Positions 33,731-42,782 of a stretch of DNA of 64,000 nt are shown in pieces. Origin of the DNA: Clostridia bacterium. Lineage in GTDB: Bacteria; Bacillota; Clostridia; Oscillospirales; CAG-272. Position numbers and translations under genes: made by a program. The stretch covers positions 38,851 to 102,850 of the forward strand of contig JAFQFR010000015.1 of the NCBI GenBank assembly GCA_017398595.1. The letters are read 5' to 3'. The notes beneath the pieces are model-generated. The model was not told where the DNA came from and did no database searches. It worked only from the letters and a program-made list of their open reading frames with translations. How positions within the stretch are numbered: position 1 is the stretch's first letter; each line of letters begins with the position of its first letter.

Positions 33731-35869
33731 TTATGAGCGCGACTGTGCGCGCAGACGGCGAAGGATCGCCGATTTTTCAAGATCGGTTCGTTTGCTCTGG
33801 TAGTGTACCTTGAAGCTGTACTTCTCGGGTGCAAGCTCCTCGATGCCGACGAGATTCATTTCAAACAGCACGTTCAAGATCACGCGCAGCTTGACATAGC
33901 CCATCGCGCCGATCTGCTCGTCGCGCTGCAGCATCTCGCGCAGGGTGAATTCCTCTTCACCGAAGCGAACGCGGCGGCGAATGAAGTTGTACACGATGCC
34001 GAAATCGTCACGCGAGGGAATGACATTCTCCTCCGCGGCGATCGGCGCACCGCCATGGATCTCTTCGTAGCGCTTCTGCTGTGCCGCATAGAACTCGACG
34101 TCCTTTTCGCACAGGCGAATATCGCGCACAATGAGCTGTGCGGTCTTCTGCCCGCCGAACTCGTTGATGTCCACGGTGGCAAACAGGTCCACCACATCGC
34201 CCGCATACACACCCGCATCCTTGGGCGAATGCGAAAAATACATCGCGGTAAGCTCGGGCATGTCGCGGCGCGCCAGCAGGATCTTGGTATGTTTGCCGAA
34301 GCTGATCGACTGTACGTCCACGACCTGCATATTCCGCAGAATAAACGCGGGAACCGGGTTGGAAACGCCGTAAGGCTCGAGCAGACGAAGCTCCTCAGCA
34401 TTTTTGAGCGTAACTTCCTCGCCCGTAACTTCAAAGTCGGCGTCCAGCGTGGGGACAAGGTCCTCATGCGAGAAATTCTCGCGCGCATAGGCATTGATCT
34501 TTTCGCGGAAAGCGTCGATGTTTTCGCGGCGCACGCTCAATCCGGCGGCAAGCTCGTGCCCGCCGAATTTTTCGAGCAGATCGCTGCAATGTACCAGCGC
34601 GTCCACAAGGTTGAGCCCCTTGACCGAACGGCCGCTGCCCTTACCGATGTCGATATTGCCGTCGCTCTGCGCGCCGTCAAAGGAAATGAGGATGGACGGC
34701 AGACCGTATTTTTCGGTGATGCGCGAAGCGACGATTCCGATGACGCCGTGGTGCCAGTTGTCAGCTTCGAGCACGATGACGGGATCTCTTGCAAAGTCAT
34801 GGCTTGCCTCGATACGGGCATACGCCTCGAGCGCGATGCGGTTCTCCTCGGTCTGCCGCTCGCGGTTGATGTCGCAGAGCCGCGCGGCAAGCTCATCGGC
34901 TTTTTCGCGCGAATCGGTGAGAAACAGCTCGACCGCAAGGCTCGCCGAGCTGATGCGTCCCGCCGCGTTGATGCGGGGCGCCAGCGTGTAGCCGACAAAT
35001 CCCGAGGTGACCTTGGGTGCGCGGGCACTCTTTGTGCCGTCGGGCTTCTTGGCTACTGCCTCGCACAGCGCCACAAGTCCCATGCGCTCCGCTTTTTCGA
35101 TCTTGTGCAGACCGTAGGCAACGATCAGGCGATTTTCGTCCTTGATCGGCATGACATCGGCAATGGTGCCGATGGCGACCAGATCCGCGAAAGTTTCGCA
35201 GATGCGGCGCACCGCCTCCTGCTCGGAAATGTTCTTGTGCTTTGCCTCAAAGGCGCAAAGCAGCTTGAAGACCACGCCGACGCCCGCCAGTTCCTTAAAG
35301 GGATAGGCACAGTCGGGGCGGCGGGGATTGACCACCGCGGCGGCTGCCGGCAGGTCGCCGTGGCACTCGTGGTGGTCGGTGACGACCACGTCGGTGCCTC
35401 GCGCGAGCGCGTGTGCGACCTCGCTGTTGGCAGTGATGCCCGTGTCCACCGTGACGATGAGGTTGGCGCCCTCGTCAATGAGGTGATCGACCGAGCTCTC
35501 GCTCATGCCGTAGCCCTCTCCCATGCGGTTGGGGATGTAGTAGCTGACATCCGCGCCCATCGCCGAGAGGTAAAGATACAGGATGCTGACCGAGGTCACG
35601 CCGTCCACATCGTAGTCGCCGTAGATCACGATCTTTTCCTTGTCGGCAAGCGCCCTTTCAATGCGGGCAACTGCCTTATCCATGTCGAGGAGCAGCATAG
35701 GAGAGTGCAGAAGCTCCTCTTCCATGCGCAGGAAGCGGGATGCCGCCTCTTTGGTGGCATACCCGCGGTTGGCAAGCAGCCCCGCCGTCAGCGTGCCGAT
35801 GCCGAGTGACGCGGCAAGTGCCTCGGTCGCGCTGTCCCGCGTGCCGAGCACATTCCATTTTTTTTGCAT
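33731..35869 (-). CDS. recJ: Single-stranded-DNA-specific exonuclease RecJ
   Basis: About 712 residues. The DHH-family domain has YGDYDVDGVTS (Asp 85, 87 and 89) and VVTDHHECHG, and the DHHA1 part has HHGVIGIVASR. An OB-fold follows (near 540), then the C-terminal region typical of Firmicutes RecJ. It degrades single-stranded DNA 5' to 3' in RecF recombination, base excision and mismatch repair. The ATG at 35869 follows TTGGAGATAGATGAA; the frame runs 20 codons upstream. It is 21 bp upstream of rel. Confidence 0.94.
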   Translation of the reverse strand: MQKKWNVLGTRDSATEALAASLGIGTLTAGLLANRGYATKEAASRFLRMEEELLHSPMLLLDMDKAVARIERALADKEKIVIYGDYDVDGVTSVSILYLYLSAMGADVSYYIPNRMGEGYGMSESSVDHLIDEGANLIVTVDTGITANSEVAHALARGTDVVVTDHHECHGDLPAAAAVVNPRRPDCAYPFKELAGVGVVFKLLCAFEAKHKNISEQEAVRRICETFADLVAIGTIADVMPIKDENRLIVAYGLHKIEKAERMGLVALCEAVAKKPDGTKSARAPKVTSGFVGYTLAPRINAAGRISSASLAVELFLTDSREKADELAARLCDINRERQTEENRIALEAYARIEASHDFARDPVIVLEADNWHHGVIGIVASRITEKYGLPSILISFDGAQSDGNIDIGKGSGRSVKGLNLVDALVHCSDLLEKFGGHELAAGLSVRRENIDAFREKINAYARENFSHEDLVPTLDADFEVTGEEVTLKNAEELRLLEPYGVSNPVPAFILRNMQVVDVQSISFGKHTKILLARRDMPELTAMYFSHSPKDAGVYAGDVVDLFATVDINEFGGQKTAQLIVRDIRLCEKDVEFYAAQQKRYEEIHGGAPIAAEENVIPSRDDFGIVYNFIRRRVRFGEEEFTLREMLQRDEQIGAMGYVKLRVILNVLFEMNLVGIEELAPEKYSFKVHYQSKRTDLEKSAILRRLRAQSRS

Positions 35870-35963
35870 TTCATCTATCTCCAATTTTTTAATAATAAAC
35901 GAGAGTAAGCATGGCACTGACGCAGCCATGAGAGCAAGTTAAGGGAAAATAAGCATCTTTATC

Positions 35964-36085
35964 GGCTCCCTTGTGTAAAGGGAGCTCCCGCGGAGCGGGT
36001 GAGGGATTGTTCTAAAGCAGTGTTTCATCTTGAAAGACAATCCCTCAGTCGCCTATGGCGCCAGCTCCCTTTACACAAGGGAGCC
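35964..36085. repeat. 122-bp palindromic MITE-like element
   Basis: Perfect 23-bp inverted ends (GGCTCCCTTGTGTAAAGGGA...), each of which is itself a hairpin (CTCCCTTgtgtaAAGGGAG). Internal pairs are AGGGATTGT/ACAATCCCT and CCCGCggaGCGGG. It has no coding capacity and sits between recJ and the flavoprotein gene. Confidence 0.85.
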
Positions 36086-36123
36086 TTCATGGGTGCAACA
36101 TTTCCGCACAGCCATTTCTACAC

Positions 36124-36182
36124 AAAATATTTTTCAAAAGTTTTACGGGGGCTTGGGGGCGGTTTTACAAAAACGCCCCCAA
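36124..36182 (-). repeat. 3'-end G-rich hairpin element, copy 2
   Basis: On the minus strand, 10 bp after the flavoprotein stop: a stem GGGGGCG...CGCCCCC, then the tail GCCCCCGTAAAACTTTTGAA. It has the same layout as 18312-18368. Confidence 0.75.
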
Positions 36183-36192
36183 CGTCTTCCCC

Positions 36193-37785
36193 TTATCCAA
36201 ACGGTTTAAACCGTGCGATAATCTTTTCGGCGATGCGAACGCCGTCCACGGCGGCGGAAGTGATGCCGCCCGCATAACCGGCGCCTTCGCCGCCGGGGTA
36301 AATGTCGCTCTCGCCGAGCATGGTCAGGTCGTCCCCGCGCTGCAAACGCAAGGGCGCGCTGGTACGCGTCTCCACGCCCGAGAGCAGAGCGTGCGGCGCG
36401 TCAAAGCCCTGTATTTTTCTGCCGAAGTCCACAAGTCCCGCCGCCAGCGTGTCGCCGAGCTCCTTCGGAAACAGCGCGCGCAGGTTTGCTCCGCGCACCT
36501 TACCGCCGCGGTAGGTCGGCTGCACCGCACCGAGCGCCGTGCAGGCACGGTCGGAAAGGAAATCGCCCACGGTACAGACCGGCGCTGAGTAGTCGCTGCC
36601 GCCCGCCGTGAACGCCGCACGCTCCAGCGTGCGCTGAAACTCGATCGCGGCACGCGGACTGTCTCCGTAGTCACTGCGGTACACCGAAATGCAGACGGCA
36701 CTGTTGGAATTTCTGCCGTTTCGCGCATAGGCGCTCATACCGTTGACGCAGAGCCCGCCGTGTTCGGACGCGCCCGCAACGACCTCGCCGCCGGGGCACA
36801 TGCAAAATGTATAGACGCCGCGCGCCTTCGTGTTGTATGAAAGATTATATTCGGCATAGGGCAGCGCCTTGTGCCCCGCAAAATCGCCGTAAAGCGCGCG
36901 GTCAATGTCACTTTTCAGATGCTCGATGCGCATGCCGACCGAAAAATCCTTCGGCGTGACGGTACAGCCGCGGTCGAGCAGCATCGAATAGGTGTCTCTG
37001 GCACTGTGCCCGATGGCAAGCACGGTCACGGATGCCGCCACCTCGCCGCGCGAGGTCACAAGGCGGCGCACGCCGTGCTCTACACTGCCGAGATCCAACA
37101 GCGTGGTGCGATAGAGGATCTCGCCGCCGCATTCGGTGATGCGGCGCGCCACGTTTGCCACCACGCCGCGCAAAATATCGGTGCCGATGTGCGGCTTTGC
37201 CATCGTCAGAATCTCGTCGGGCGCACCGAGCGCATGCAGCTTCTCGAGCACATAGGCACAGCGGCTGTCGCTGATGCGGGTGACGAGCTTGCCGTCCGAA
37301 AAAGTACCCGCGCCGCCCGCGCCGAACTGAATGTTGCAGTCCGCGTCAAGCGTTCCCTGTTCGATAAAGCGCTCCACCGTGCGCACGCGGTTTTCCACAT
37401 CGTCGCCGCGCTCGATGAGCAGCGGACGATAGCCGTTTTCGGCGAGCAGGAGCGCGGCAAACATGCCGCACGGTCCCATGCCGACGACGACGGGGCGCGC
37501 AGGCATCGCGGCGCTGCCGCGTACAAGACGCAGCGGCTCCGCACTGAGGCGCGAGAGCCGCAATTTCTGTTCCGTCTCTTTTTTCAGCGTGCCCGCAGTG
37601 GCAAAGCGCACTGCGTAGACCAGCCGAATGTCCTTTTTATCCCGCGCGTCCACGCTGCGGCGGTAGAGCGAAAGCTTTTCCGCACGCACGCCTGCACGGC
37701 GCAGTTTTTTTGCGGCGACTGCCACCGCTTCCTCGGCGGGAGCGTCGAGGGGCAGCGGGATGCCGCTGATCACATATTCCGTCAT
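36193..37785 (-). CDS. COG2509-type FAD-dependent dehydrogenase
   Basis: A 530-residue flavoprotein. The N-terminal about 90 residues are an RNA-binding-like/ferredoxin-like domain. The FAD Rossmann motif is VVVGMGPCGMFAALLLAENG with LLIERG, and CNIQFGAGGAGTFSDGKL and GGEVVAGASEHGG follow, the hallmarks of the uncharacterised COG2509 dehydrogenases. Substrate and partner are unknown. The ATG overlaps the cdaR stop by 4 bp (ATGA), so it is in the cdaA-cdaR operon. Confidence 0.85.
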   Translation of the reverse strand: MTEYVISGIPLPLDAPAEEAVAVAAKKLRRAGVRAEKLSLYRRSVDARDKKDIRLVYAVRFATAGTLKKETEQKLRLSRLSAEPLRLVRGSAAMPARPVVVGMGPCGMFAALLLAENGYRPLLIERGDDVENRVRTVERFIEQGTLDADCNIQFGAGGAGTFSDGKLVTRISDSRCAYVLEKLHALGAPDEILTMAKPHIGTDILRGVVANVARRITECGGEILYRTTLLDLGSVEHGVRRLVTSRGEVAASVTVLAIGHSARDTYSMLLDRGCTVTPKDFSVGMRIEHLKSDIDRALYGDFAGHKALPYAEYNLSYNTKARGVYTFCMCPGGEVVAGASEHGGLCVNGMSAYARNGRNSNSAVCISVYRSDYGDSPRAAIEFQRTLERAAFTAGGSDYSAPVCTVGDFLSDRACTALGAVQPTYRGGKVRGANLRALFPKELGDTLAAGLVDFGRKIQGFDAPHALLSGVETRTSAPLRLQRGDDLTMLGESDIYPGGEGAGYAGGITSAAVDGVRIAEKIIARFKPFG

Positions 37786-39032
37786 TGTTCGATATTCACC
37801 ATTGCCGTATATTCGCCGAGGGCATAGACGCTGTCGGCATATTCCGCGGGCACCTCTACCGTCAGAGGCACCTGCACGATGCCGCGCACGCCTGTGTAGT
37901 TGAGCTCACCCACCAGCGTAAAATCTTCGGGGAACAACATTTCCGCGATGTCGCTCGGGGCGCGCAGCGTGATGTTGATGCTGTCGGCGATGAGCGTATA
38001 TTCGAGATCGTTGGGGTTTTTCAGCTCGATCTGGCTGACCGAAACGCTCTTTTTGACCGTGCCCTTATGTTTGATCGAGATCGACGCGGTCTTGGTGCCG
38101 CTCACGTTTTCCACTCCGTCGGGCAGCGTGATCGACACGATGCGCGTGGTGCTGTTATCCGTGAGCTTGGTCTCGTCCAGCGTCGCCACGGTGAGTGAAT
38201 CCACATCGGTGAGGAGCTTCGGATCGGCGCGGACCGTGATCGTCTTCGGCACGACGGTGATCTCTGCGTTCTCGGCATTCAGATAGCCGTATTTGGTATC
38301 CACCGTGATGGGCAGATCGCGCTCGACATAAACCGGAATGGTCACGCCGACCGAGCTCTGCGAAATGGTGAGATAGGGATTGTCGATGGCAATGCCCGAC
38401 TCGGTAACGACTTTCAGCTCGCCGCGCGCGCTCAGGCTGGTGGTCACCGTGCCGAGATCCAGCTCCACGATCGCCGTCTGTGCCGCATCGATCACCGAAG
38501 CGGGGCCGCTGATCGTCACGGCGCTCACATCGGGCGTCAGTGCGCCGAGCGTGATCGACTGGTCATACTGCACCGAGGTGACATTGACCTTGACCGGGAT
38601 GGTCTTGGTGGAGATCTCATCGACATAGACCTCGATCGAGGTCGGATACACATTTTTGAGCATACAGCCCTCGGGCGTAGTCACCGAAACGCTGAGGTGG
38701 TGTCTGCCCGGTTCGGTAATACCGCTGACATCCACGCTCGCCACGATGTCCTCGAGCGAATAGGAGATGACATCGCTTTTTTTACCGGTGATGGTGATGT
38801 CGGCAAGATTGCCGTAGCCGCTGATGACCGAAAGATTTTTCTCTGCCGAGAGGACCGCCGCGTTTTCCACGGATACGGTCACGCCCGAAAAGGTGCTTTC
38901 ATAGTCGGGGCTGTCGCTCGACATGGCATACAGCCAGATCACGAGCGCGAAAAACACGCAGCAGATACGCGGGATCAGATCGGTGACGCGCAGACGCTTG
39001 CCCACGGTCTCTTTGCTTTCTGCCTTAGCCAT
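37782..39032 (-). CDS. cdaR: CdaA regulatory protein CdaR (YbbR-domain protein)
   Basis: About 416 residues: one membrane anchor (IPRICCVFFALVIWLYAMSS) followed by four extracellular YbbR repeats (for example VSVENAAVLSAEKNLSVISG and VEVYVDE-type ends). CdaR binds CdaA and modulates c-di-AMP synthesis. The ATG at 39032 has AAGGAGGATAAGATCG upstream and overlaps the cdaA end by 8 bp; an upstream extension of 21 codons has no support. Confidence 0.93.
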   Translation of the reverse strand: MAKAESKETVGKRLRVTDLIPRICCVFFALVIWLYAMSSDSPDYESTFSGVTVSVENAAVLSAEKNLSVISGYGNLADITITGKKSDVISYSLEDIVASVDVSGITEPGRHHLSVSVTTPEGCMLKNVYPTSIEVYVDEISTKTIPVKVNVTSVQYDQSITLGALTPDVSAVTISGPASVIDAAQTAIVELDLGTVTTSLSARGELKVVTESGIAIDNPYLTISQSSVGVTIPVYVERDLPITVDTKYGYLNAENAEITVVPKTITVRADPKLLTDVDSLTVATLDETKLTDNSTTRIVSITLPDGVENVSGTKTASISIKHKGTVKKSVSVSQIELKNPNDLEYTLIADSINITLRAPSDIAEMLFPEDFTLVGELNYTGVRGIVQVPLTVEVPAEYADSVYALGEYTAMVNIEQ

Positions 39033-39906
39033 CGATCTTATCCTCCTTCTTCTTGTCTTTTTTGGAAAACTTCGGCATTTTCTTTGCCTGCACATCGCCG
39101 AGCAGAATGTCGGTCAGCTGCTTGCGCAGCGTAGAATAGTTCTGTCCGCCGAGCAGTTCGCCGTCGATCGCCAGCGAGATCTCGCCCGTCTCCTCCGAGA
39201 CGATGACGACGATCGCGTCGCTGACCTCGCTCATGCCGACACCCGCGCGATGGCGCGTGCCCTTGTCCTTATTGAGCCTTGCGTTCTGCGTCAGGGGCAA
39301 AAAACAGCCTGCCGCCGCAACGCGGTAATCCGAAATGATGACCGCGCCGTCATGCAGCGACGCCTTGTTGAAGAAAATATTTTTCAAGAGACTCTGCGAG
39401 ACGATCGCATCGATCTGCACACCCGTTTTCATAATGTCGCCGAGCTTGGTCGAGCGCTCGATAACGATCAGCGCACCCGTGCGGTCGCGCGACATATCGC
39501 TCGCCGCGATGCAGATGTTGTCGATCACGGCGGTGTGCGCCGCGATCTCCTTGGACTCGGTCAGATTCTTGATCGAGCGCAGCGGGTCGCCGCCCACTTT
39601 TTCGAGCGCCGTGCGCAGCTCCGGCTGGAACAGGATGACCAGTGCGAGCAATCCGACCTGGAAAAAGTTATCCAGCAAAAAGCTGATCGCATGCATTTCG
39701 AGCAGGGACGCGAGCGCATACAGCATCGCAAGCAGCGCAAGACCGAGTGCCAGCTTACCCGCGCGCCGCTCACGCACAAAGCGGTAAACGTAGTAAAGCA
39801 GGAATGCAAGCACCGCAATGTCGATCACGTCCACAAAGGTCATGGACAGGATCTGCGCACCGATGTTGCTGAAAAATGTTTTCAGATAGGCAAGGATTGT
39901 CTGCAC
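39025..39906 (-). CDS. cdaA: Diadenylate cyclase CdaA
   Basis: A 293-residue membrane-bound DAC enzyme that makes c-di-AMP from two ATP. Three membrane helices (residues about 23-90) precede the DAC domain with LHDGAVI and GTRHRAGVGMSE, the DGA and RHR catalytic motifs. c-di-AMP is essential for potassium and osmotic balance in Firmicutes. GTG start with GGAGGTGCTTTC. The usual partner glmM is not in the window. Confidence 0.96.
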   Translation of the reverse strand: MQTILAYLKTFFSNIGAQILSMTFVDVIDIAVLAFLLYYVYRFVRERRAGKLALGLALLAMLYALASLLEMHAISFLLDNFFQVGLLALVILFQPELRTALEKVGGDPLRSIKNLTESKEIAAHTAVIDNICIAASDMSRDRTGALIVIERSTKLGDIMKTGVQIDAIVSQSLLKNIFFNKASLHDGAVIISDYRVAAAGCFLPLTQNARLNKDKGTRHRAGVGMSEVSDAIVVIVSEETGEISLAIDGELLGGQNYSTLRKQLTDILLGDVQAKKMPKFSKKDKKKEDKIDG

Positions 39907-39984
39907 GAAAGCACCTCCGTTTTTTCAGCCGAAAACCAAGAATGTCGCACGCGCGCGACGCGCGCGTATACTTATATAAATTAT

Positions 39985-40013
39985 AGTATATCATACTTGC
40001 AGCGCACATACAA
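39985..40013 (-). promoter_or_regulatory. Promoter of the cdaA-cdaR operon
   Basis: TTGTAT and TATACT with a 17-bp spacer on the minus strand, overlapping an A+T-rich TATAAT stretch. A (GC)-rich palindrome (CGCGCGACGCGCGCG) lies between it and the GTG start. Confidence 0.5.
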
Positions 40014-40126
40014 GCGTAAAATCAGCTTTTCGCACAAATTTCACATGCAATTTTTTTCAAAAAATGTGGCATATAGGAAAAATTCATGCTATACTGTAGA
40101 GTGAATAATTATGTTCGGAGGCTGGC

Positions 40127-40894
40127 ATGGCAGAAAACTACGGCGAAAAGATCGCATATTCCAAATTCGGCAGCGGAGAGAAGCTGCTCGTGATCCTGCA
40201 TGGCTGGGGCTGCTACAAGGAGATGTTCGCCCCGATCGCCGAGCACCTTGCAAGATGCTATACCGTGGTAGTGCCCGACCTGCCGGGCTTTGGCGAGAGT
40301 CCCGAACCTTCCCGTCCCTTTTCGGTGGACGACTACACCGACACGATGATCGATTTTATAAAAAGTTTCGGTTTTGACACCGTCTCGCTGCTGGGACATT
40401 CCTACGGCGGACGCATCATTATCAAGCTGTTTTCCAAAGGCGATCTCCCCTTCGAAATCGAGCGGGTCTGCCTTGTCGATGCGGCAGGCATCAAGCCGAA
40501 AAAGAGTCTCGGACAAAAGCTGTCGCTCCTTTGTTACAAAGGCGGCAGACGCATTTTATCTCTCCCGCCGCTGCAAAAGCTTTTCCCCGATGCCATCGAA
40601 AAGTGGCGCGCAAAGCGCGGCTCCGCCGACTACAATTCGGCAAGCGAAGTGATGAAAAAAACGCTGGTACTTGCGGTCAACGAAGATCTGACCGATTGTT
40701 TAAAAAATATCACTGCGCCCACCCTGCTTTTCTGGGGGGACAAGGACGACGCAACGCCCCTCTCCGACGCTAAGATCATGGAGAAAAAGATCCCCGACGC
40801 AGGACTCGTCGTGCTGAAAGGCGGCAGTCACTTTTCTTTCCTCGAGAACACGCCCTATTTCCTGCGCGTCGCCGACGCATTTTTTGAGAATTAA
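40127..40894 (+). CDS. Alpha/beta hydrolase
   Basis: A 255-residue cytoplasmic alpha/beta hydrolase. It has LLVILHGWGCYKEM (oxyanion HG), PDLPGFGES, the nucleophile elbow LLGHSYGGRI (Ser near residue 91), WGDKDDATPL with the acid, and GGSHFSFLE with the catalytic His. The substrate is unknown. RBS GTTCGGAGGCTGGC; a TATACT box lies 32 bp upstream of the start, without a clear -35. The murF-like gene follows after 13 bp. Confidence 0.88.
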   Translation: MAENYGEKIAYSKFGSGEKLLVILHGWGCYKEMFAPIAEHLARCYTVVVPDLPGFGESPEPSRPFSVDDYTDTMIDFIKSFGFDTVSLLGHSYGGRIIIKLFSKGDLPFEIERVCLVDAAGIKPKKSLGQKLSLLCYKGGRRILSLPPLQKLFPDAIEKWRAKRGSADYNSASEVMKKTLVLAVNEDLTDCLKNITAPTLLFWGDKDDATPLSDAKIMEKKIPDAGLVVLKGGSHFSFLENTPYFLRVADAFFEN

Positions 40895-40907
40895 AAAGAG
40901 GTAGCCT

Positions 40908-42467
40908 ATGGAACTTTCCGCACATATTCTTGCGCTTGTTTGTCTTGCGTTTTTTGCCGCACTCTCGGCGCGGTACTTCACACATATGTTTCAGCTCAAT
41001 TCCTATACCGAAAAGGTGCAGCGTTCCTGGATGCAGAGAAAATTTCTGCGCCTTGTCCCCTGCGCCTTGATCGCCGTGATCGCGATCGTATGCGCGTTTT
41101 GCAAAGAGAGAAACTTTATCTACGCGTATCTGTGGCTGGCGCTCGGCGCGCTCGTGCTCTCCCTCTTTTATTTCCCGCGCAAGGCGAAAAAGCCGCTCGC
41201 CTGCACCGCACGCGTTAAGCGCCTTTGGGTGACCTATGCATTGCTGACGCTGCTCGTGGGCGCGCTTGCCGTACTGCTCGGCGGCACGGGAGAATTCGTG
41301 CTGCTGGGACTTGTCACCGCGGCAACGCCCTTCACGCTTCTGCTCGCCAACTTCTGCAATGCGCCGATCGAAAAAGCGGTGCGCAACTACTACATCCGCG
41401 ACGCGAAAAAGCTGCTTGCCTCGCACAAGCGCCTGCGCATCATCGGCATCACGGGCTCGTTCGGCAAGACATCGGTAAAATACTATCTCACCGCGCTGCT
41501 CGGCGTCAAATACAACGTACTGATGACGCCCGAGAGCTACAACACGCCGATGGGCGTGGTCAAGACCATCCGCTCCTCACTGCGCGCCACGCATGACATC
41601 TTCGTCTGCGAGATGGGTGCAAAGTACGTCGGCGACATCGCGGAGCTCTGTGACATCGTGCATCCCGAAAACGGCATCGTGACCTCGATCGGCGAACAGC
41701 ACCTCGAGAGCTTCGGCAGCGTGGAAAACATCATTAAAACCAAATACGAGCTTGCGGACGCTCTGCCCGAGGGCGGCAAGCTGTACATCAACATTTCCAG
41801 CGACACCGTAAACAAGCACCGCCCCTCACGCAGCGCAGTGACCTACGGTCTGTTCCCCGACGCGGACTACTACGCCACCGACATTTCGGTATCGAGCGCA
41901 GGCACGACCTTCACGCTCTGCCACGGCGAGGAGAAACAGCAGTACACGACGCGGCTGATCGGCGAAGCGAACGTGGTCAACATCGTGGGCGCGATCGCGG
42001 CGGCAAACGATGCCTACGGCATCCCGCTGTCCGAGCTGAAAGGCGCTGTGGCATCGCTCAAGTGTGTGCCGCACCGCATGGAACTGCTCGACCGCGGCAG
42101 CATGATCATCATTGACGATGCGTTCAACTCCAACCCCGCGGGCGCGGCGGCGGCACTGCGTACGGTCGCACTGTTCGACGCGGTCAAGATCATCATCACC
42201 CCCGGCATGATCGAGCTCGGTGCAAAGTCGGACGAACTCAATGCCGGACTCGGTAAAAATGCGGCATCCGTCTGCGACTGGATCGTAGCGGTGGGCGAGC
42301 GGCAGGCAAAGCCGATCGTTAAGGGCGCAAAAGATGCAGGCTTTGACAAAGATCACATCCACGTGGCAAAGACCTTTACCGAAGCGATGGACTTTGTCCG
42401 CGCGATCGATGCCAAAGGCAAGAAAAAAGTCATTCTGCTCGAGAACGACCTGCCGGACAATTTTTAA
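40908..42467 (+). CDS. Membrane-anchored MurF-type ligase
   Basis: 519 residues. The first about 150 contain four hydrophobic helices, then a Mur-ligase catalytic core with P-loop GITGSFGKTS (residues 180-189), NTPMGVVKTIRSSL, EMGAKYVGDI and GEQHLESFGSVENI, and a C-terminal domain (MIIIDDAFNSNPAGAAAALR). This membrane-attached variant of MurF adds D-Ala-D-Ala to UDP-MurNAc-tripeptide and is found in several Clostridia; whether it also acts on lipid-linked substrates is not known. Ddl, which makes the dipeptide, follows 315 bp downstream. RBS AGAGGTAGCCT. Confidence 0.85.
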   Translation: MELSAHILALVCLAFFAALSARYFTHMFQLNSYTEKVQRSWMQRKFLRLVPCALIAVIAIVCAFCKERNFIYAYLWLALGALVLSLFYFPRKAKKPLACTARVKRLWVTYALLTLLVGALAVLLGGTGEFVLLGLVTAATPFTLLLANFCNAPIEKAVRNYYIRDAKKLLASHKRLRIIGITGSFGKTSVKYYLTALLGVKYNVLMTPESYNTPMGVVKTIRSSLRATHDIFVCEMGAKYVGDIAELCDIVHPENGIVTSIGEQHLESFGSVENIIKTKYELADALPEGGKLYINISSDTVNKHRPSRSAVTYGLFPDADYYATDISVSSAGTTFTLCHGEEKQQYTTRLIGEANVVNIVGAIAAANDAYGIPLSELKGAVASLKCVPHRMELLDRGSMIIIDDAFNSNPAGAAAALRTVALFDAVKIIITPGMIELGAKSDELNAGLGKNAASVCDWIVAVGERQAKPIVKGAKDAGFDKDHIHVAKTFTEAMDFVRAIDAKGKKKVILLENDLPDNF

Positions 42468-42782
42468 AAAAACAATCGAAAGCACATCCCCGGCAAAGTC
42501 CCGCCGAGATCCCGCCTTGCGGCGGTTTTGCCCCATCGTCATCTTGAGCGTAGCCCGTCCGAGATCCCGCCTACGGCGGTTTTGCTGGCGCAAAACTTCG
42601 ACTTCGCTACGCTCCGCTCAGGATGACGGCGGACGGGCGCAGTCGAAACCCGCAGGGCAAACGCGAAAGCGTTTGGATCTTATGGGGCAAAACTTCGACT
42701 TCGGCTTCGCCTCTGCTCATAATGACAACGGCGGGACAGCCTACATCTCTCTGTAAAATCCAACCATACGAGGTATTATACT
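42468..42782. repeat. Repeat-filled gap between the murF-like gene and ddl
   Basis: A stretch of 315 bp without a gene. It contains two copies of CCGAGATCCCGCC...GGCGGTTTTG (about 42511 and 42570) and two copies of AAAACTTCGACTTCG (42592 and 42691). There are inverted pieces of the common Clostridia repeat type TCATCCTGAGCGGAGCGTAG, here as CTACGCTCCGCTCAGGATGA. The RBS region of ddl (ACGAGGTATTATACT) ends it. Confidence 0.7.

Noticed and set aside
31574..35809. Frames of 720 and 668 codons opposite rel and recJ
   Set aside because: Both mirror conserved genes and show no family motif or RBS.
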